Assembly (NCBI RefSeq): GCF_003024805.1
Contig: NZ_PUEC01000009.1
Coordinates: 1 to 64,000 of the forward strand
Length of the DNA stretch: 64,000 nt
Source: Duncaniella muris
Lineage (GTDB): Bacteria; Bacteroidota; Bacteroidia; Bacteroidales; Muribaculaceae
Direction of reading: 5' to 3'
A model generated the notes under the pieces. It was not told the origin of the DNA. It searched no databases and was given only the letters and a program-made list of their open reading frames with translations. Numbering within the stretch: position 1 is the first letter of the stretch; each line of letters opens with the position of its first letter. Shown here piece by piece: positions 16,781 to 25,435 of the stretch. The position numbers were made by a program, and so were the translations under genes.

Positions 16781-18034
16781 TTATTCTTCGCCAAGAGCTT
16801 TGGCGGGAGCGGTGTTCATTGCTCTGTTGGCCGGGATGACGGTTCCGAGGAAAATCATCAGAGCCATAAGTCCCCAGGCAATGAGCAGGCAGCTGATAAA
16901 GCGAACCGGCTCGAAGTATGTGCCGTGGTAATAGGTATTCAGCTCCATCTTGGTGAGTCCCCAGTCAATGGCTGCGGCGAAGGGAGTGACAAGAAGCAAT
17001 ATCAGTTCTCCTTCGCTGATGACTCGGCGGAATATATCGGAGCGTGTGGCTCCGTTGGCCTTGCGGATGGCTATTTCAGGTACACGCTGTTGTGTGCGGA
17101 ACCAGAAGGTGCCTAACAGTCCGAGAAAGATGTTGAGAGCGAGGAAGGCTGCGCCTATGAAATAGTTGCGCAGATCGGCATCATAGTCTCGCTGATGGAT
17201 TTCACGAATATCATCGAATGACTGGACCGAAGAGATGAAATAGTTGCCTGAACGTAGCGTTGTAGGAGCGTCTTTCATCAGGTTCTCAATGAAGTTGCGG
17301 TCCATATTGTCTCTGACGCGGACCACCAGCTCATTCAGATAGATATAGTCATCGGGGCTGCAGGTAAATATCATCGAGTGGGCCATATCTTCGCTGTTGT
17401 AGTCATCATAACGAGCCGGGATAAAGGCAGCGGCAAGGACCAGTGTGTCATTGGTGGCATGGCTTGTAAATTCGTGCCCAATGAAGTCTTTCATGTGGTT
17501 GATGCCGTAGTGTGAAAAGGCATTGTCTGAGATCAGGAAGGAGCGCGGATTGTTTCTGAGAATTTCAGCAAGTTCTTCGGGACTCTCCCCGTTGGCTCCC
17601 TGGATGCGGAACACCTTGGTGAAGTCAGGCGATACGAGGCGGCGCAGGAAGTAGTAGTTGCCGGTGTTGAATGTGTCGGTCTCCATATGGTTTCCGCTGT
17701 TTGAATGGTTATAGAAATACGCATTCTGCCCCATTGCCACGCATTCTATTTCCGGACGTTTTTCCAGTAGTTCAAGCAGGCGGAGCAGATTGGCGCTGCG
17801 CTCGGCCTTACTCAGCTTGCCGGCATAGTCAGGGCTTTTGTCGTTCAGCTCACGGTATCCTATAAGATAACAGTGGTCTGTGTTAAATCCGCGCGGCGAG
17901 GTGTAGATTGATATGTTGGTGAAGATATAATCTGAGACGAACCACATCACTACGCTGACAATGAGCAGTTCGATGGCGAGCCACACATTGTTTTGCCATT
18001 CGTTGGCAGTCTGTCTGAATAATTTTCTTTTCAT
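16781..18034 (-). CDS. FtsX/MacB-type ABC transporter permease (fourth in operon)
   Basis: A 417-residue protein with the MacB/FtsX layout: one N-terminal membrane helix (LLIVSVVMWFVSDYIF), a large periplasmic domain (about 50-285), then three C-terminal helices (AAFLALNIFLGLLGTFW; ELILLLVTPFAAAIDWG; LLIAWGLMALMIFLGTVI). The cytoplasmic coupling block RVPEIAIRKANGATRSDIFRRVISEGELIL is the FtsX-domain signature. It is the second type of the two permease types in this operon and resembles the product of 20112-21452 in layout and start (MKRKLFRQ...). It ends PAKALGEE, like many FtsX proteins. Substrate unknown. Confidence 0.9.
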   Translation of the reverse strand: MKRKLFRQTANEWQNNVWLAIELLIVSVVMWFVSDYIFTNISIYTSPRGFNTDHCYLIGYRELNDKSPDYAGKLSKAERSANLLRLLELLEKRPEIECVAMGQNAYFYNHSNSGNHMETDTFNTGNYYFLRRLVSPDFTKVFRIQGANGESPEELAEILRNNPRSFLISDNAFSHYGINHMKDFIGHEFTSHATNDTLVLAAAFIPARYDDYNSEDMAHSMIFTCSPDDYIYLNELVVRVRDNMDRNFIENLMKDAPTTLRSGNYFISSVQSFDDIREIHQRDYDADLRNYFIGAAFLALNIFLGLLGTFWFRTQQRVPEIAIRKANGATRSDIFRRVISEGELILLLVTPFAAAIDWGLTKMELNTYYHGTYFEPVRFISCLLIAWGLMALMIFLGTVIPANRAMNTAPAKALGEE

Positions 18035-18056
18035 GATGTTATGTAGGAGAGAAGAA

Positions 18057-19346
18057 TTAGCGTTTGCCTGTCAGGGCGTTGACGATGTTGATTCGTGAGG
18101 CGTTCAGTGCCGGGAGTCCTGCGCTGAGCAGATTGAGCAGGAAGCAGAAGAGCATTGTCCATCCGAAAGTCGACCAGTGGAACAGGATTCTGAGGCTGAT
18201 GCCGGTCGATTCAATGGACGTTCCGAAGCCGGGAGCGAAGACCGTCCCTCCGAAAATCAGTCCGAAACCAAGACTCAGAAGCAGTCCGAGCATACCGGCG
18301 AAAAGCGTGATGATAAGATTCTCAAGAAAAATATCGGTCATGATTACGGAACGACGTGCTCCGAATGCCCTGCGTACCCCGATCTCTTCCGCCCGGCGGC
18401 GCAGGCGGCTGTGGGTCATGCTGCTTAGATTGACCGCCGGGACAAGAAGCAGTATAAGGTAGGTAATGATCCGCCGGCGGTAGACTCCCGACATGTCAGG
18501 GCTGACGCTGGCCCAGGGGGTGTTGGCGGTGACTTCCTGTGTGTAAGGTCTCTCACGGAGTATGAATTTCCACCCGTTGATCTTTGCCTCGTCGCCGAGT
18601 TCGGCAAAAAGTCTGTCATATTCCTTCCGGATGGCCGGGACGTCAGCTTCATCGCGTGGCAGGATTGTCACACTGAGGGGGCCCATGTAGTCACACCAGC
18701 TGAAGTCTGCCGTGCTGGTCGATGTGAACGGAATCCAGGCCTGTGCATATGAGGCGGTGGCAAGATTAGATACGTCTTTGACCACACCGGCCACACGGAA
18801 AGTGACATAATTGAGCTGAAATTCGCGTCCGGCCGCATCGCTTGTCTGGAACAGACGTCGTGCTGTTGATTCCGACAGGACAGCCACCGGCAGTCCGGCC
18901 TCGAAATCTTCCTGTGTGTAAGGCTTGCCTGATATAAAAGTAAAGTCCATTACTTTCCAGAATCCTGCGTCCGTTGACAGTTCTTCCGCACAGAACGGAG
19001 CCTGACTGGGCACGGAAAACAGGCCGGTGGAAGGGGTAACGGTATAAGCTGTCACAGCCTCAGGGATCTCCATCCGGTAAAACACTTGCTTGACCAGATT
19101 GAATCCCATGCCTCCGTTTGATGAGTTGTCAGTGCCCCATGATTCGTTTGTGATGGAGGCATATTTCTGTACCAGCCAGCGGTCGCGGTTGCTTTCCGGT
19201 GCGAACGGGGCGGTCTTGACTTCCTCGATCATGACCACAACCATGATCAGGAAGATGGCGAGAGCCGTACCTGCAAGGCTTACGGCGCTGACAACCGGCT
19301 CTTGCTTTATGGATGACCAAGCCTGTCTGAAATAATTTATTTTCAT
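18057..19346 (-). CDS. FtsX/MacB-type ABC transporter permease (third in operon)
   Basis: A 429-residue permease. It has an N-terminal helix (VVSAVSLAGTALAIFLIMVVVMI), a MacB_PCD-type periplasmic domain and three C-terminal helices. The coupling motif RRRAEEIGVRRAFGARRSVIMTDIFLENLIITLFAG is seen between helices 2 and 3. It resembles 21461-22762 (both begin with a short basic FRQAW/LRQLW helix followed by a long first membrane segment and a PEYHRD/PESNRD stretch). The two permease pairs therefore look like a duplicated heterodimer. It lies 31 bases after the ATPase. Confidence 0.9.
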   Translation of the reverse strand: MKINYFRQAWSSIKQEPVVSAVSLAGTALAIFLIMVVVMIEEVKTAPFAPESNRDRWLVQKYASITNESWGTDNSSNGGMGFNLVKQVFYRMEIPEAVTAYTVTPSTGLFSVPSQAPFCAEELSTDAGFWKVMDFTFISGKPYTQEDFEAGLPVAVLSESTARRLFQTSDAAGREFQLNYVTFRVAGVVKDVSNLATASYAQAWIPFTSTSTADFSWCDYMGPLSVTILPRDEADVPAIRKEYDRLFAELGDEAKINGWKFILRERPYTQEVTANTPWASVSPDMSGVYRRRIITYLILLLVPAVNLSSMTHSRLRRRAEEIGVRRAFGARRSVIMTDIFLENLIITLFAGMLGLLLSLGFGLIFGGTVFAPGFGTSIESTGISLRILFHWSTFGWTMLFCFLLNLLSAGLPALNASRINIVNALTGKR

Positions 19347-19377
19347 TGGATGTTGTTTTCTTTGTTATCGCTTACTG

Positions 19378-20049
19378 TTACTGCACCTGACGGCCGTCGA
19401 AGAAACGGATGATGCGGTCTGTCTGACGGGCCTGCTGTTCGTTGTGGGTCACCATCATGATAGTGCGTCCGTCTTCCTTGTTAAGACTGTGGAGCAGATC
19501 CATTACCTCGGCTCCCATTTTTGAGTCGAGGTTGCCGGTCGGTTCGTCGGCAAGGATGATTTCAGGGTTTCCGACAATGGCGCGGGCTATTGCCACTCGT
19601 TGACACTGACCGCCGGAGAGCTGCGAGGGCATGTGGCGCAGACGGTGGCTGAGGCCTACACGTTCAAGCACTTCGCGCACACGGCGCTGACGCTCTGACG
19701 CGCTCATTGAGCGATAGATGAGCGGCAGTTCCACATTGTCGAGTACATTGAGCGAGTTAATCAGGTGGAAACTCTGGAAGACAAAGCCGAGTTTTGAATT
19801 GCGGAAGGCTGCGAGTTTGCTGTCTGACATTTTGCCGATTGTGGTATTGTCGATGATGACAGAGCCGCTTGTCGGTTCATCAAGCAGACCGACGATATTG
19901 AGCAGAGTCGATTTGCCACAGCCGGAGGGACCCATTACGCTGACAAATTCACCTTTTTCAATCGTGAGGTTCACATTTTCGAGTGCGAGGGTTTCGATTT
20001 CGTCTGTACGGTAGATCTTATTGATTTCTTTGAGTTCGATTGCGTTCAT
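19378..20049 (-). CDS. ABC transporter ATPase, MacB/LolD type
   Basis: A 223-residue nucleotide-binding subunit. It has Walker A GPSGCGKST (about 40-48), Q-loop FVFQSFHLI, signature LSGGQCQRVAIARA, Walker B IILADEPTGNLDS and the H-loop MVTHNE. The sequence is of the o228/MacB/LolD group, which powers mechanotransmission by FtsX-type permeases rather than classic import. It is the only ATPase in the operon and must serve all four permeases if each is functional. It lies centrally, between the two permease pairs. Confidence 0.96.
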   Translation of the reverse strand: MNAIELKEINKIYRTDEIETLALENVNLTIEKGEFVSVMGPSGCGKSTLLNIVGLLDEPTSGSVIIDNTTIGKMSDSKLAAFRNSKLGFVFQSFHLINSLNVLDNVELPLIYRSMSASERQRRVREVLERVGLSHRLRHMPSQLSGGQCQRVAIARAIVGNPEIILADEPTGNLDSKMGAEVMDLLHSLNKEDGRTIMMVTHNEQQARQTDRIIRFFDGRQVQ

Positions 20050-20111
20050 GATGTTATTGGGTATTGTTTGTGGGAGGTTACTGTTATGATTAATATAGTG
20101 TCTGATATCCG

Positions 20112-21452
20112 TTATTCTTCTCGTAGCGCTTCGATAGGGCTGATGCGGCTGATGCGCCGGGCCGGAAAATAGATACCGGCCATGACGGCTATGAGCATGA
20201 TGACATAGATGACCAGCGAGACGATGGCGAAATGCGTCAGGAAATCATCATACCACAGAGGCATCAGCTGCTTGACTATTGTTATGTCATAGCCCATGAG
20301 ACTGATGTCGGCCAGTCCGGAGTCATGAATGAAAAACCGGTACAGAATGCAGCCGCAGAGCCACGCCAGGGTGACCATTGCAAATCCTTCGCCGAGCATT
20401 TCGCGGATGATGAAGCCGCGCGAAGCTCCGAACGAGCGCATCACTCCGGCTTCCTCGCTGCGCTTACGTGTCTGGAGATAGAATGTGCCGGTCATGCAGA
20501 GCAGTATGTTGACAAAGAAGAACAGAGCTATTGATTTGGCGATGAAATTGTCGTTGTTGACATCGCGGGACATTCGTTCGCGCATATCGTTGTAGGGGGC
20601 GAGTGATTCGCAATAGATTTCGCCGAAGCGGTAATCCTGTTCGATTTTCGGTTTCATATCGCGGATGAACGCGCTCATGTCTACGCCTTCTTTCAGTCTG
20701 ATCTCTCCGCTGAGGGTTTCTACGCCACCTTCGCGCTCCACATCTTTGTTGTTCCGTGGCTTGTAGACAATTGGGGTGCGTCCGCTTGGTGAGCGATATA
20801 CGGCATCATTGACGATTCCTACAATCATTTCACGTCCGTCTTTATGCTCTTCGCCGTTCTTTTCGAAAAGAGAGTGGCCGATGGCATTTTCCCCAGGGAA
20901 GAGAAATTCGGCTATAGATTTCGAGACTATTATCTGGCTTTTGGTCATTGCTTGCTCCTCGAAGCCGGCGTGGTCGGTATTGGAGGCATCTTTCAGACCG
21001 AATGTCTTGAAAAAATCCGTGCCACGCCAGAAGTTTATATAAATGGCGTTGATAGAAACTTTGTTTTTCTCGCCGGCGCTGTCGGAGGTCACTTTCGGGA
21101 TGGTGTTCATCCACAGGCCCATTTTTTCAAAAGTATATTGACCTGTGATAGTCGCCGCTTCCACACGGCTGTCATCACGGACCATGTCAATGATGCGGAT
21201 GACGTCGGCCATCTTACTGTCGATGTCGCGCTCTTCATAGCCGGAGGGCATGGCATCTGACGGGAGCTCTCTAAACTGAAACGTGACAAGCCGGTCTATG
21301 TCGTAGCCGAGAGGTGAGAGTCGGTTGTATTCGTTGACAATCACTTTGTCAAGCAGCTTCCAGGAAATGAACACCGCTATGCAGAGTTCAAGCATTATCC
21401 AGAGATAGCGCTGGCGGTGGGCAATGAGATTTCTATATATAAGTTTTAACAT
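20112..21452 (-). CDS. FtsX/MacB-type ABC transporter permease (second in operon)
   Basis: A 446-residue permease. N-terminal helix YLWIMLELCIAVFISWKLL, periplasmic domain about 45-300, then three helices (IALFFFVNILLCMTGTFYL; MVTLAWLCGCILYRFFI; IVSLVIYVIMLIAVMAGIYF). Coupling block RSEEAGVMRSFGASRGFIIREMLGEGFAMV. The C terminus ARRISRISPIEALREE is a classic FtsX/MacB ending. It begins 8 bases after the preceding permease, so the two are surely co-translated. Substrate not inferable. Confidence 0.9.
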   Translation of the reverse strand: MLKLIYRNLIAHRQRYLWIMLELCIAVFISWKLLDKVIVNEYNRLSPLGYDIDRLVTFQFRELPSDAMPSGYEERDIDSKMADVIRIIDMVRDDSRVEAATITGQYTFEKMGLWMNTIPKVTSDSAGEKNKVSINAIYINFWRGTDFFKTFGLKDASNTDHAGFEEQAMTKSQIIVSKSIAEFLFPGENAIGHSLFEKNGEEHKDGREMIVGIVNDAVYRSPSGRTPIVYKPRNNKDVEREGGVETLSGEIRLKEGVDMSAFIRDMKPKIEQDYRFGEIYCESLAPYNDMRERMSRDVNNDNFIAKSIALFFFVNILLCMTGTFYLQTRKRSEEAGVMRSFGASRGFIIREMLGEGFAMVTLAWLCGCILYRFFIHDSGLADISLMGYDITIVKQLMPLWYDDFLTHFAIVSLVIYVIMLIAVMAGIYFPARRISRISPIEALREE

Positions 21453-21460
21453 GACGGAGA

Positions 21461-22762
21461 TTATCGTTTTGAATTAAGGGAGTTGACTATCGGTCTGCGC
21501 AGTGACAGACGGGCGGGAATATAGGCAGAGAGGAGATTGAGTATGAGGCAGAAGAGAAGGGCTCCGATAAAAATTGCGGGGGCGAAAAGCATTTCGGCAC
21601 TGATGTCTATCGGTGCGTCGATCATCTCCCATGAGCTGACAAGCAGCTGGAGCAGCTGACGGCGCCCTATGAGCACTATGCCCCAGGCTATCAAGAAGCC
21701 TATGAGACCACCTGCAAGGGTCAGCACGAAGTTTTCAAACATCACCTGGCGTATCAGATTGCCGCGGGTGGCTCCGAATGAGCGGCGGAGTCCGGTTTCA
21801 GCCAGGCGACGGTCCATCTGACCGCCGATCATGCCACTGATGTTGATGGCAGGAACAATCAGCAGAACGAGGAGCATGATTATAAGTGATCTGACTGCAT
21901 TTTCCAAGGGGATCGGCTCGGCTTCATTCCCTTCGAGCAGTCCTTCATAGTGAGTCTTGATTTTGGCGCCGTTGATTTTGAATCCATCGGCATCTGCCGC
22001 CCGGCTGATCTTGTCATTGTACTCAGCCATAAAACGTTCGCGCTGTCTGCTGTCGCTGAATTTGATATAGGCGCAGAAACTGCCGAGATAGTCTTTCAAA
22101 GATCCGTTATATCCGGACATTGACATTGGAGTTATGGTATAGGGCCTTATGATGTCCGCATAGGAAGTGTTGGCCACCGGGTTACCGCGACGGATGACTC
22201 CTACAACCTTGTGTGGACGGTAGTCGATGAGGATTTCACTCCCGACGGCATTTTCCGGGCTGCCGAAAACTCTTTCGGCGATCGTGTTGGTGATCACAAC
22301 GAAAAAGGGTTTCTCGCTTTCGACCTCTATTTCGCTGAACGGGCGTCCGGCAAGGAACTCGTAGTCATAGAGTCTGAAGAAATTTCTGTCGGTCAGTTTT
22401 GAAACGGCTTTGATTGTGCCGTTTGGAGTAGATATCGTTGCACCTTCATACCCTGTTGGAGCTATAATACTGCAAAATTCGATGTTTTCGGAGTTGGAGA
22501 TGAATTCGTCAATGAATTTTTTGCTTATAAGACTCCCTTGTGTGCTGGAGGTGCTGTCATTTCGTATCTGGATGTAGGCTGCGTAGCTTGTGGTGTCACG
22601 GTGGTATTCAGGATAAAGCGGGGCGATATTTACGTAGTAGATAATGGCATAGACCATCGTGAAGGCCACTGCGAATGCCACGCCGCCGATGTAGAGAGCC
22701 GTGAATCCCGGATTGGCCCGCGATTCGCGCCATAATTGTCTGAGTGATGAACGGATCTGCAT
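21461..22762 (-). CDS. FtsX/MacB-type ABC transporter permease (first in operon)
   Basis: A 433-residue permease with N-terminal helix ALYIGGVAFAVAFTMVYAIIYYV, a MacB-like periplasmic domain and three C-terminal helices. The coupling motif MDRRLAETGLRRSFGATRGNLIRQVMFENF is intact, and the C terminus ARLSLRRPIVNSLNSKR is typical. It is 37 bases downstream of the adaptor gene, as expected for a MacAB-TolC-like tripartite pump. Confidence 0.9.
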   Translation of the reverse strand: MQIRSSLRQLWRESRANPGFTALYIGGVAFAVAFTMVYAIIYYVNIAPLYPEYHRDTTSYAAYIQIRNDSTSSTQGSLISKKFIDEFISNSENIEFCSIIAPTGYEGATISTPNGTIKAVSKLTDRNFFRLYDYEFLAGRPFSEIEVESEKPFFVVITNTIAERVFGSPENAVGSEILIDYRPHKVVGVIRRGNPVANTSYADIIRPYTITPMSMSGYNGSLKDYLGSFCAYIKFSDSRQRERFMAEYNDKISRAADADGFKINGAKIKTHYEGLLEGNEAEPIPLENAVRSLIIMLLVLLIVPAINISGMIGGQMDRRLAETGLRRSFGATRGNLIRQVMFENFVLTLAGGLIGFLIAWGIVLIGRRQLLQLLVSSWEMIDAPIDISAEMLFAPAIFIGALLFCLILNLLSAYIPARLSLRRPIVNSLNSKR

Positions 22763-22799
22763 GTCTGGTTGGGTATGTATGTTGAAAAGGTTAAATTTT

Positions 22800-24050
22800 T
22801 TATTTCACTTTGACTGACGTGGCGTTGATGAAGCGTTTCATGTCGCTGACAACCACACGGTCACCGTCATTGAGACCGTCAACCACTTCTACAAATTCGA
22901 AATTGCTGTCGCCGAGGCGCACTGAGCGGCGCTCAAGTTTGTCATCGCCGTTGAAAACAAACAGTTCATATGAGCCAGGACCGGTGTAGAAACTTCCGTT
23001 TTTTATGCGGCGGACATCTTCCATCACGTTACACATTATATATACGTCGGTTTTCAATCCTGAGCGCAGGCGCCGGTCGGCATCATCGTCAAGGCGGACC
23101 GAAAATGAGATTACACCGTTGCGCGAGAGGGGGGTGACGTTGCTGACTATCCCGTCCATGCGTTCGTTGCGGCCTATGCGTACCACTGCTTTGGAACCTA
23201 CGCGGATGCGGTCGCCATAGGCATCGGCTATCTCTCCGTCAACCTTGAAATGGCTTAGGTCCGAAATGATGGCTATTTTTTCGCCTTCGGAGACCTTCTG
23301 TCCTATCTGGTCGTTGATGAATGTGAGAGTTGCTTTGCGCGGAGCCTTGATCTGCGCGTCATCAAGGGTGCGGCTCATCTCGCCGAGATTCTTGCGGGCT
23401 ATGTTGATGTCGAGGTTTTTGACACTAAGGCCGGCATCGGTCACTTTGCGCTCGTTGGCAAGTTGCTGGCGCATCTGTTCGAGTTCGAGTTTCCCGGTGC
23501 TGTAGGCAAGTTTGGCCTGACGCACACGGTCGCCTGTGCCTGAACCGAGACTGTCGAGATAGCATTCGTTGCGCAGTTCGGCTTCGAGGCGGTTGACTGT
23601 CATTTCTTTTACCTTGACCTGCATGGCAAGATCGCTGACACGGGTGTTGTTGTTGACCTTCTGCTGCTCAAGCTCGTAGTTCTTCATCTGTATCTGATCT
23701 TTGAGCTTGTTGAGCTCGGTCTCGGTGCTCTGCAGGTCGAGCCTCAGTAGGGGAGTGCCGATGTCTACACTGTCGCCGGCTTTGCAGTAGACCTCGATGA
23801 TACGGCTGTTGATAGGCGAGTTTATGATCTCTTCGAATGCCGGAACAATGCTGCCGCTGCCGGTTACTGACGTCTCGATGGTGCCGCTGTCTACTGTGGT
23901 TATAAGCAGATCCTCGCGGTCTACGCTCTGGCGGCTGGCTATCAGCAGTGTGATCAGTCCGGCTGCAAGCGCGGTTCCACCTATTATATAAGGCAGGTAT
24001 TTGCGGCGCCGTGCGCTGTTGCGTTCTTTTGGGGTAAGTTCTCTATCCAT
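22800..24050 (-). CDS. HlyD/MacA-type periplasmic adaptor protein
   Basis: A 416-residue membrane-fusion protein and first gene of the operon. One N-terminal anchor helix (YLPYIIGGTALAAGLITLLIA), then a lipoyl half (VTGSGSIVPAFEEIINSPINSRIIEVYCKAGDSVDIG), an alpha-helical coiled-coil hairpin (about 100-225) that would contact TolC, and beta-barrel/membrane-proximal domains to the end. It links the FtsX-type permeases to the outer-membrane channel, as MacA links MacB to TolC. The start lies about 26 bases after the transcription start predicted from a sigma-54 promoter (24086-24103). Confidence 0.94.
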   Translation of the reverse strand: MDRELTPKERNSARRRKYLPYIIGGTALAAGLITLLIASRQSVDREDLLITTVDSGTIETSVTGSGSIVPAFEEIINSPINSRIIEVYCKAGDSVDIGTPLLRLDLQSTETELNKLKDQIQMKNYELEQQKVNNNTRVSDLAMQVKVKEMTVNRLEAELRNECYLDSLGSGTGDRVRQAKLAYSTGKLELEQMRQQLANERKVTDAGLSVKNLDINIARKNLGEMSRTLDDAQIKAPRKATLTFINDQIGQKVSEGEKIAIISDLSHFKVDGEIADAYGDRIRVGSKAVVRIGRNERMDGIVSNVTPLSRNGVISFSVRLDDDADRRLRSGLKTDVYIMCNVMEDVRRIKNGSFYTGPGSYELFVFNGDDKLERRSVRLGDSNFEFVEVVDGLNDGDRVVVSDMKRFINATSVKVK

Positions 24051-24073
24051 TTGTGATGTCTGGGGTTATTTTC

Positions 24074-24090
24074 TGCAATACAATATTGCA
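24074..24090. promoter_or_regulatory. Inverted repeat over the -12 element and start site
   Basis: A perfect 7-bp inverted repeat TGCAATA-CAA-TATTGCA. It covers the -12 part of the sigma-54 promoter and the predicted start point. It may be an operator or a leader hairpin, or may be chance in AT-rich DNA. Confidence 0.35.
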
Positions 24091-24103
24091 TTAATCGTGC
24101 CAA
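24086..24103 (-). promoter_or_regulatory. Sigma-54 (-24/-12) promoter of the efflux operon
   Basis: The minus strand reads TTGGCACGATTAATGCAA: TGGCACG (24102-24096), four bases, then ATGCA. The invariant GG and GC are separated by exactly 10 bases, as sigma-54 promoters require. The operon it drives encodes an NtrC-type activator with GAFTGA. Predicted start is near 24076. Confidence 0.85.
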
Positions 24104-24134
24104 ACTCACAAATGGTTGAAAATCAAGCGTAAGA

Positions 24135-25256
24135 TTATTTCATCGGTGTCCGATTTCGGACATTTTCGTCCGTTGTACGCACGCTGTCCGTACATCCGGG
24201 GCGGATTACGTATTCTTCATAGTAGGCAAGAAGCAGAGTGGTAAGAGGAAGGGCTATGATCATGCCTATCAGGCCCAGCAGTGTGCCCCATACCGATAGT
24301 GACAGCAGGATTATGGCAGGGTTCAGTCCCATTGCCTTGCCCATGATCTTTGGAGTCAGTATGTAGTCACAGGTGCACTGGCTTATGGCATAGACCAGCA
24401 GGCATTTTCCGAATTCGGTCCAGAAACCGGCTTCGCCGTTCATGGAGACTATCATGCAGACGAAGGCTACCGGAATGATGGTGATATACTGGAAATAGGG
24501 TATCATGTAGAGCACTCCCACAAGCAGTCCGAGCACAATGGCCATCGGTATGCCGACAATCGAGAAGCCGACACAATAGAACACTGCCGCACATAACGCC
24601 AGCAGGGCCTGTCCGCGGAAATAACGGTTCATGCTGCTCTTGATGTCATTGCCTATCCGGTAGGCTATCGGGCGGTATTTCGGGGGTACGAGCAGGCCGA
24701 AACCGCGCATTATGTGCTGATAGTCAAGAAGAATGAAGATCACATAAATGAAAGCCAGAAACCATTCGAGAGTGTGGATCACAAATCCTACTGATGCAGA
24801 TATCATTGATGTCCCTTTGCTGAGTATTGATTCAAGATGCTGACCTTCAAGCAGCCTGACCATTGTGTCATCATCAAAATAGGCGGCCAGATAGTCGTGA
24901 ACTTCTTTGGGGATGAAGGGTAGCGACCTGTTGTGAGCCGAATAGTCGCGTATTATCGCAGCCATGTCATGGATTTCTTTCAGCACAGACGGCAGGAAGA
25001 AATAGATCAGGCCTCCGATAACAAGTGTCACTTCCGTCAGGGTGAAGAAAATAGCCACAATGCGCCAGTGTAGATGCAGTTTTTTCAGATTGAATTCAAC
25101 CAGCGGTTCAAGAATGTAAGAGATCAGACATGCCAGACAGAAAGGCAGAAGCACGTTGCTCAGCCTGTTGACAAGCCAGTAGGCTCCAGCGATAAACGCG
25201 AGACCGATCAGTATGCGTATTACCCTGTCAAAGGTGAATGGACGAGACTGTGACAT
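24135..25256 (-). CDS. AI-2E family (PerM/UPF0118) membrane transporter
   Basis: A 373-residue integral membrane protein with seven to eight hydrophobic segments. The first two (IRILIGLAFIAGAYWLVNRL; VLLPFCLACLISYILEPLV) are followed by a basic stretch, and the C-terminal half includes the family block GLLVGVLYMIPYFQYITIIP and LTPKIMGKAMGLNPAIILLSLSVWG. The family was named for a proposed autoinducer-2 exporter, but members include Na+/H+ antiporters, so the substrate is unknown here. The final codons overlap the presumed regulatory DNA of the efflux operon. Divergent from the GH28 gene. Confidence 0.92.
   Translation of the reverse strand: MSQSRPFTFDRVIRILIGLAFIAGAYWLVNRLSNVLLPFCLACLISYILEPLVEFNLKKLHLHWRIVAIFFTLTEVTLVIGGLIYFFLPSVLKEIHDMAAIIRDYSAHNRSLPFIPKEVHDYLAAYFDDDTMVRLLEGQHLESILSKGTSMISASVGFVIHTLEWFLAFIYVIFILLDYQHIMRGFGLLVPPKYRPIAYRIGNDIKSSMNRYFRGQALLALCAAVFYCVGFSIVGIPMAIVLGLLVGVLYMIPYFQYITIIPVAFVCMIVSMNGEAGFWTEFGKCLLVYAISQCTCDYILTPKIMGKAMGLNPAIILLSLSVWGTLLGLIGMIIALPLTTLLLAYYEEYVIRPGCTDSVRTTDENVRNRTPMK
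24147..24162. promoter_or_regulatory. Candidate enhancer site for the operon's NtrC-type regulator
   Basis: A perfect 7-bp inverted repeat TGTCCGA-TT-TCGGACA centred about 80 bases upstream of the predicted sigma-54 start. It lies inside the last codons of the neighbouring AI-2E permease gene. A further TGTCCG half site occurs at 24185. Position and symmetry fit a binding site for a Fis-type helix-turn-helix activator. The link to the encoded regulator is inference. Confidence 0.55.
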
Positions 25257-25334
25257 GACAAAACCTGAATTGAAACGTGTTCTGAAAAATAGTGTATATC
25301 TTAATAAAGGCTTACTCAGGCAAAAAGTTTTTTG

Positions 25335-25342
25335 TAACTTTG
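25335..25342 (+). promoter_or_regulatory. -7 box for the GH28 gene
   Basis: TAACTTTG, a perfect TAnnTTTG match, about 95 bases upstream of the chosen start codon. No TTTG at the usual -33 spacing. Confidence 0.5.
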
Positions 25343-25435
25343 CAGAATATTGGCAAAATCAATACCCGGATAACTGATCAGGCTCTTCTGGAGCTATATG
25401 GACTGATAATAAACTTAATCAAAATACCGGAATCA

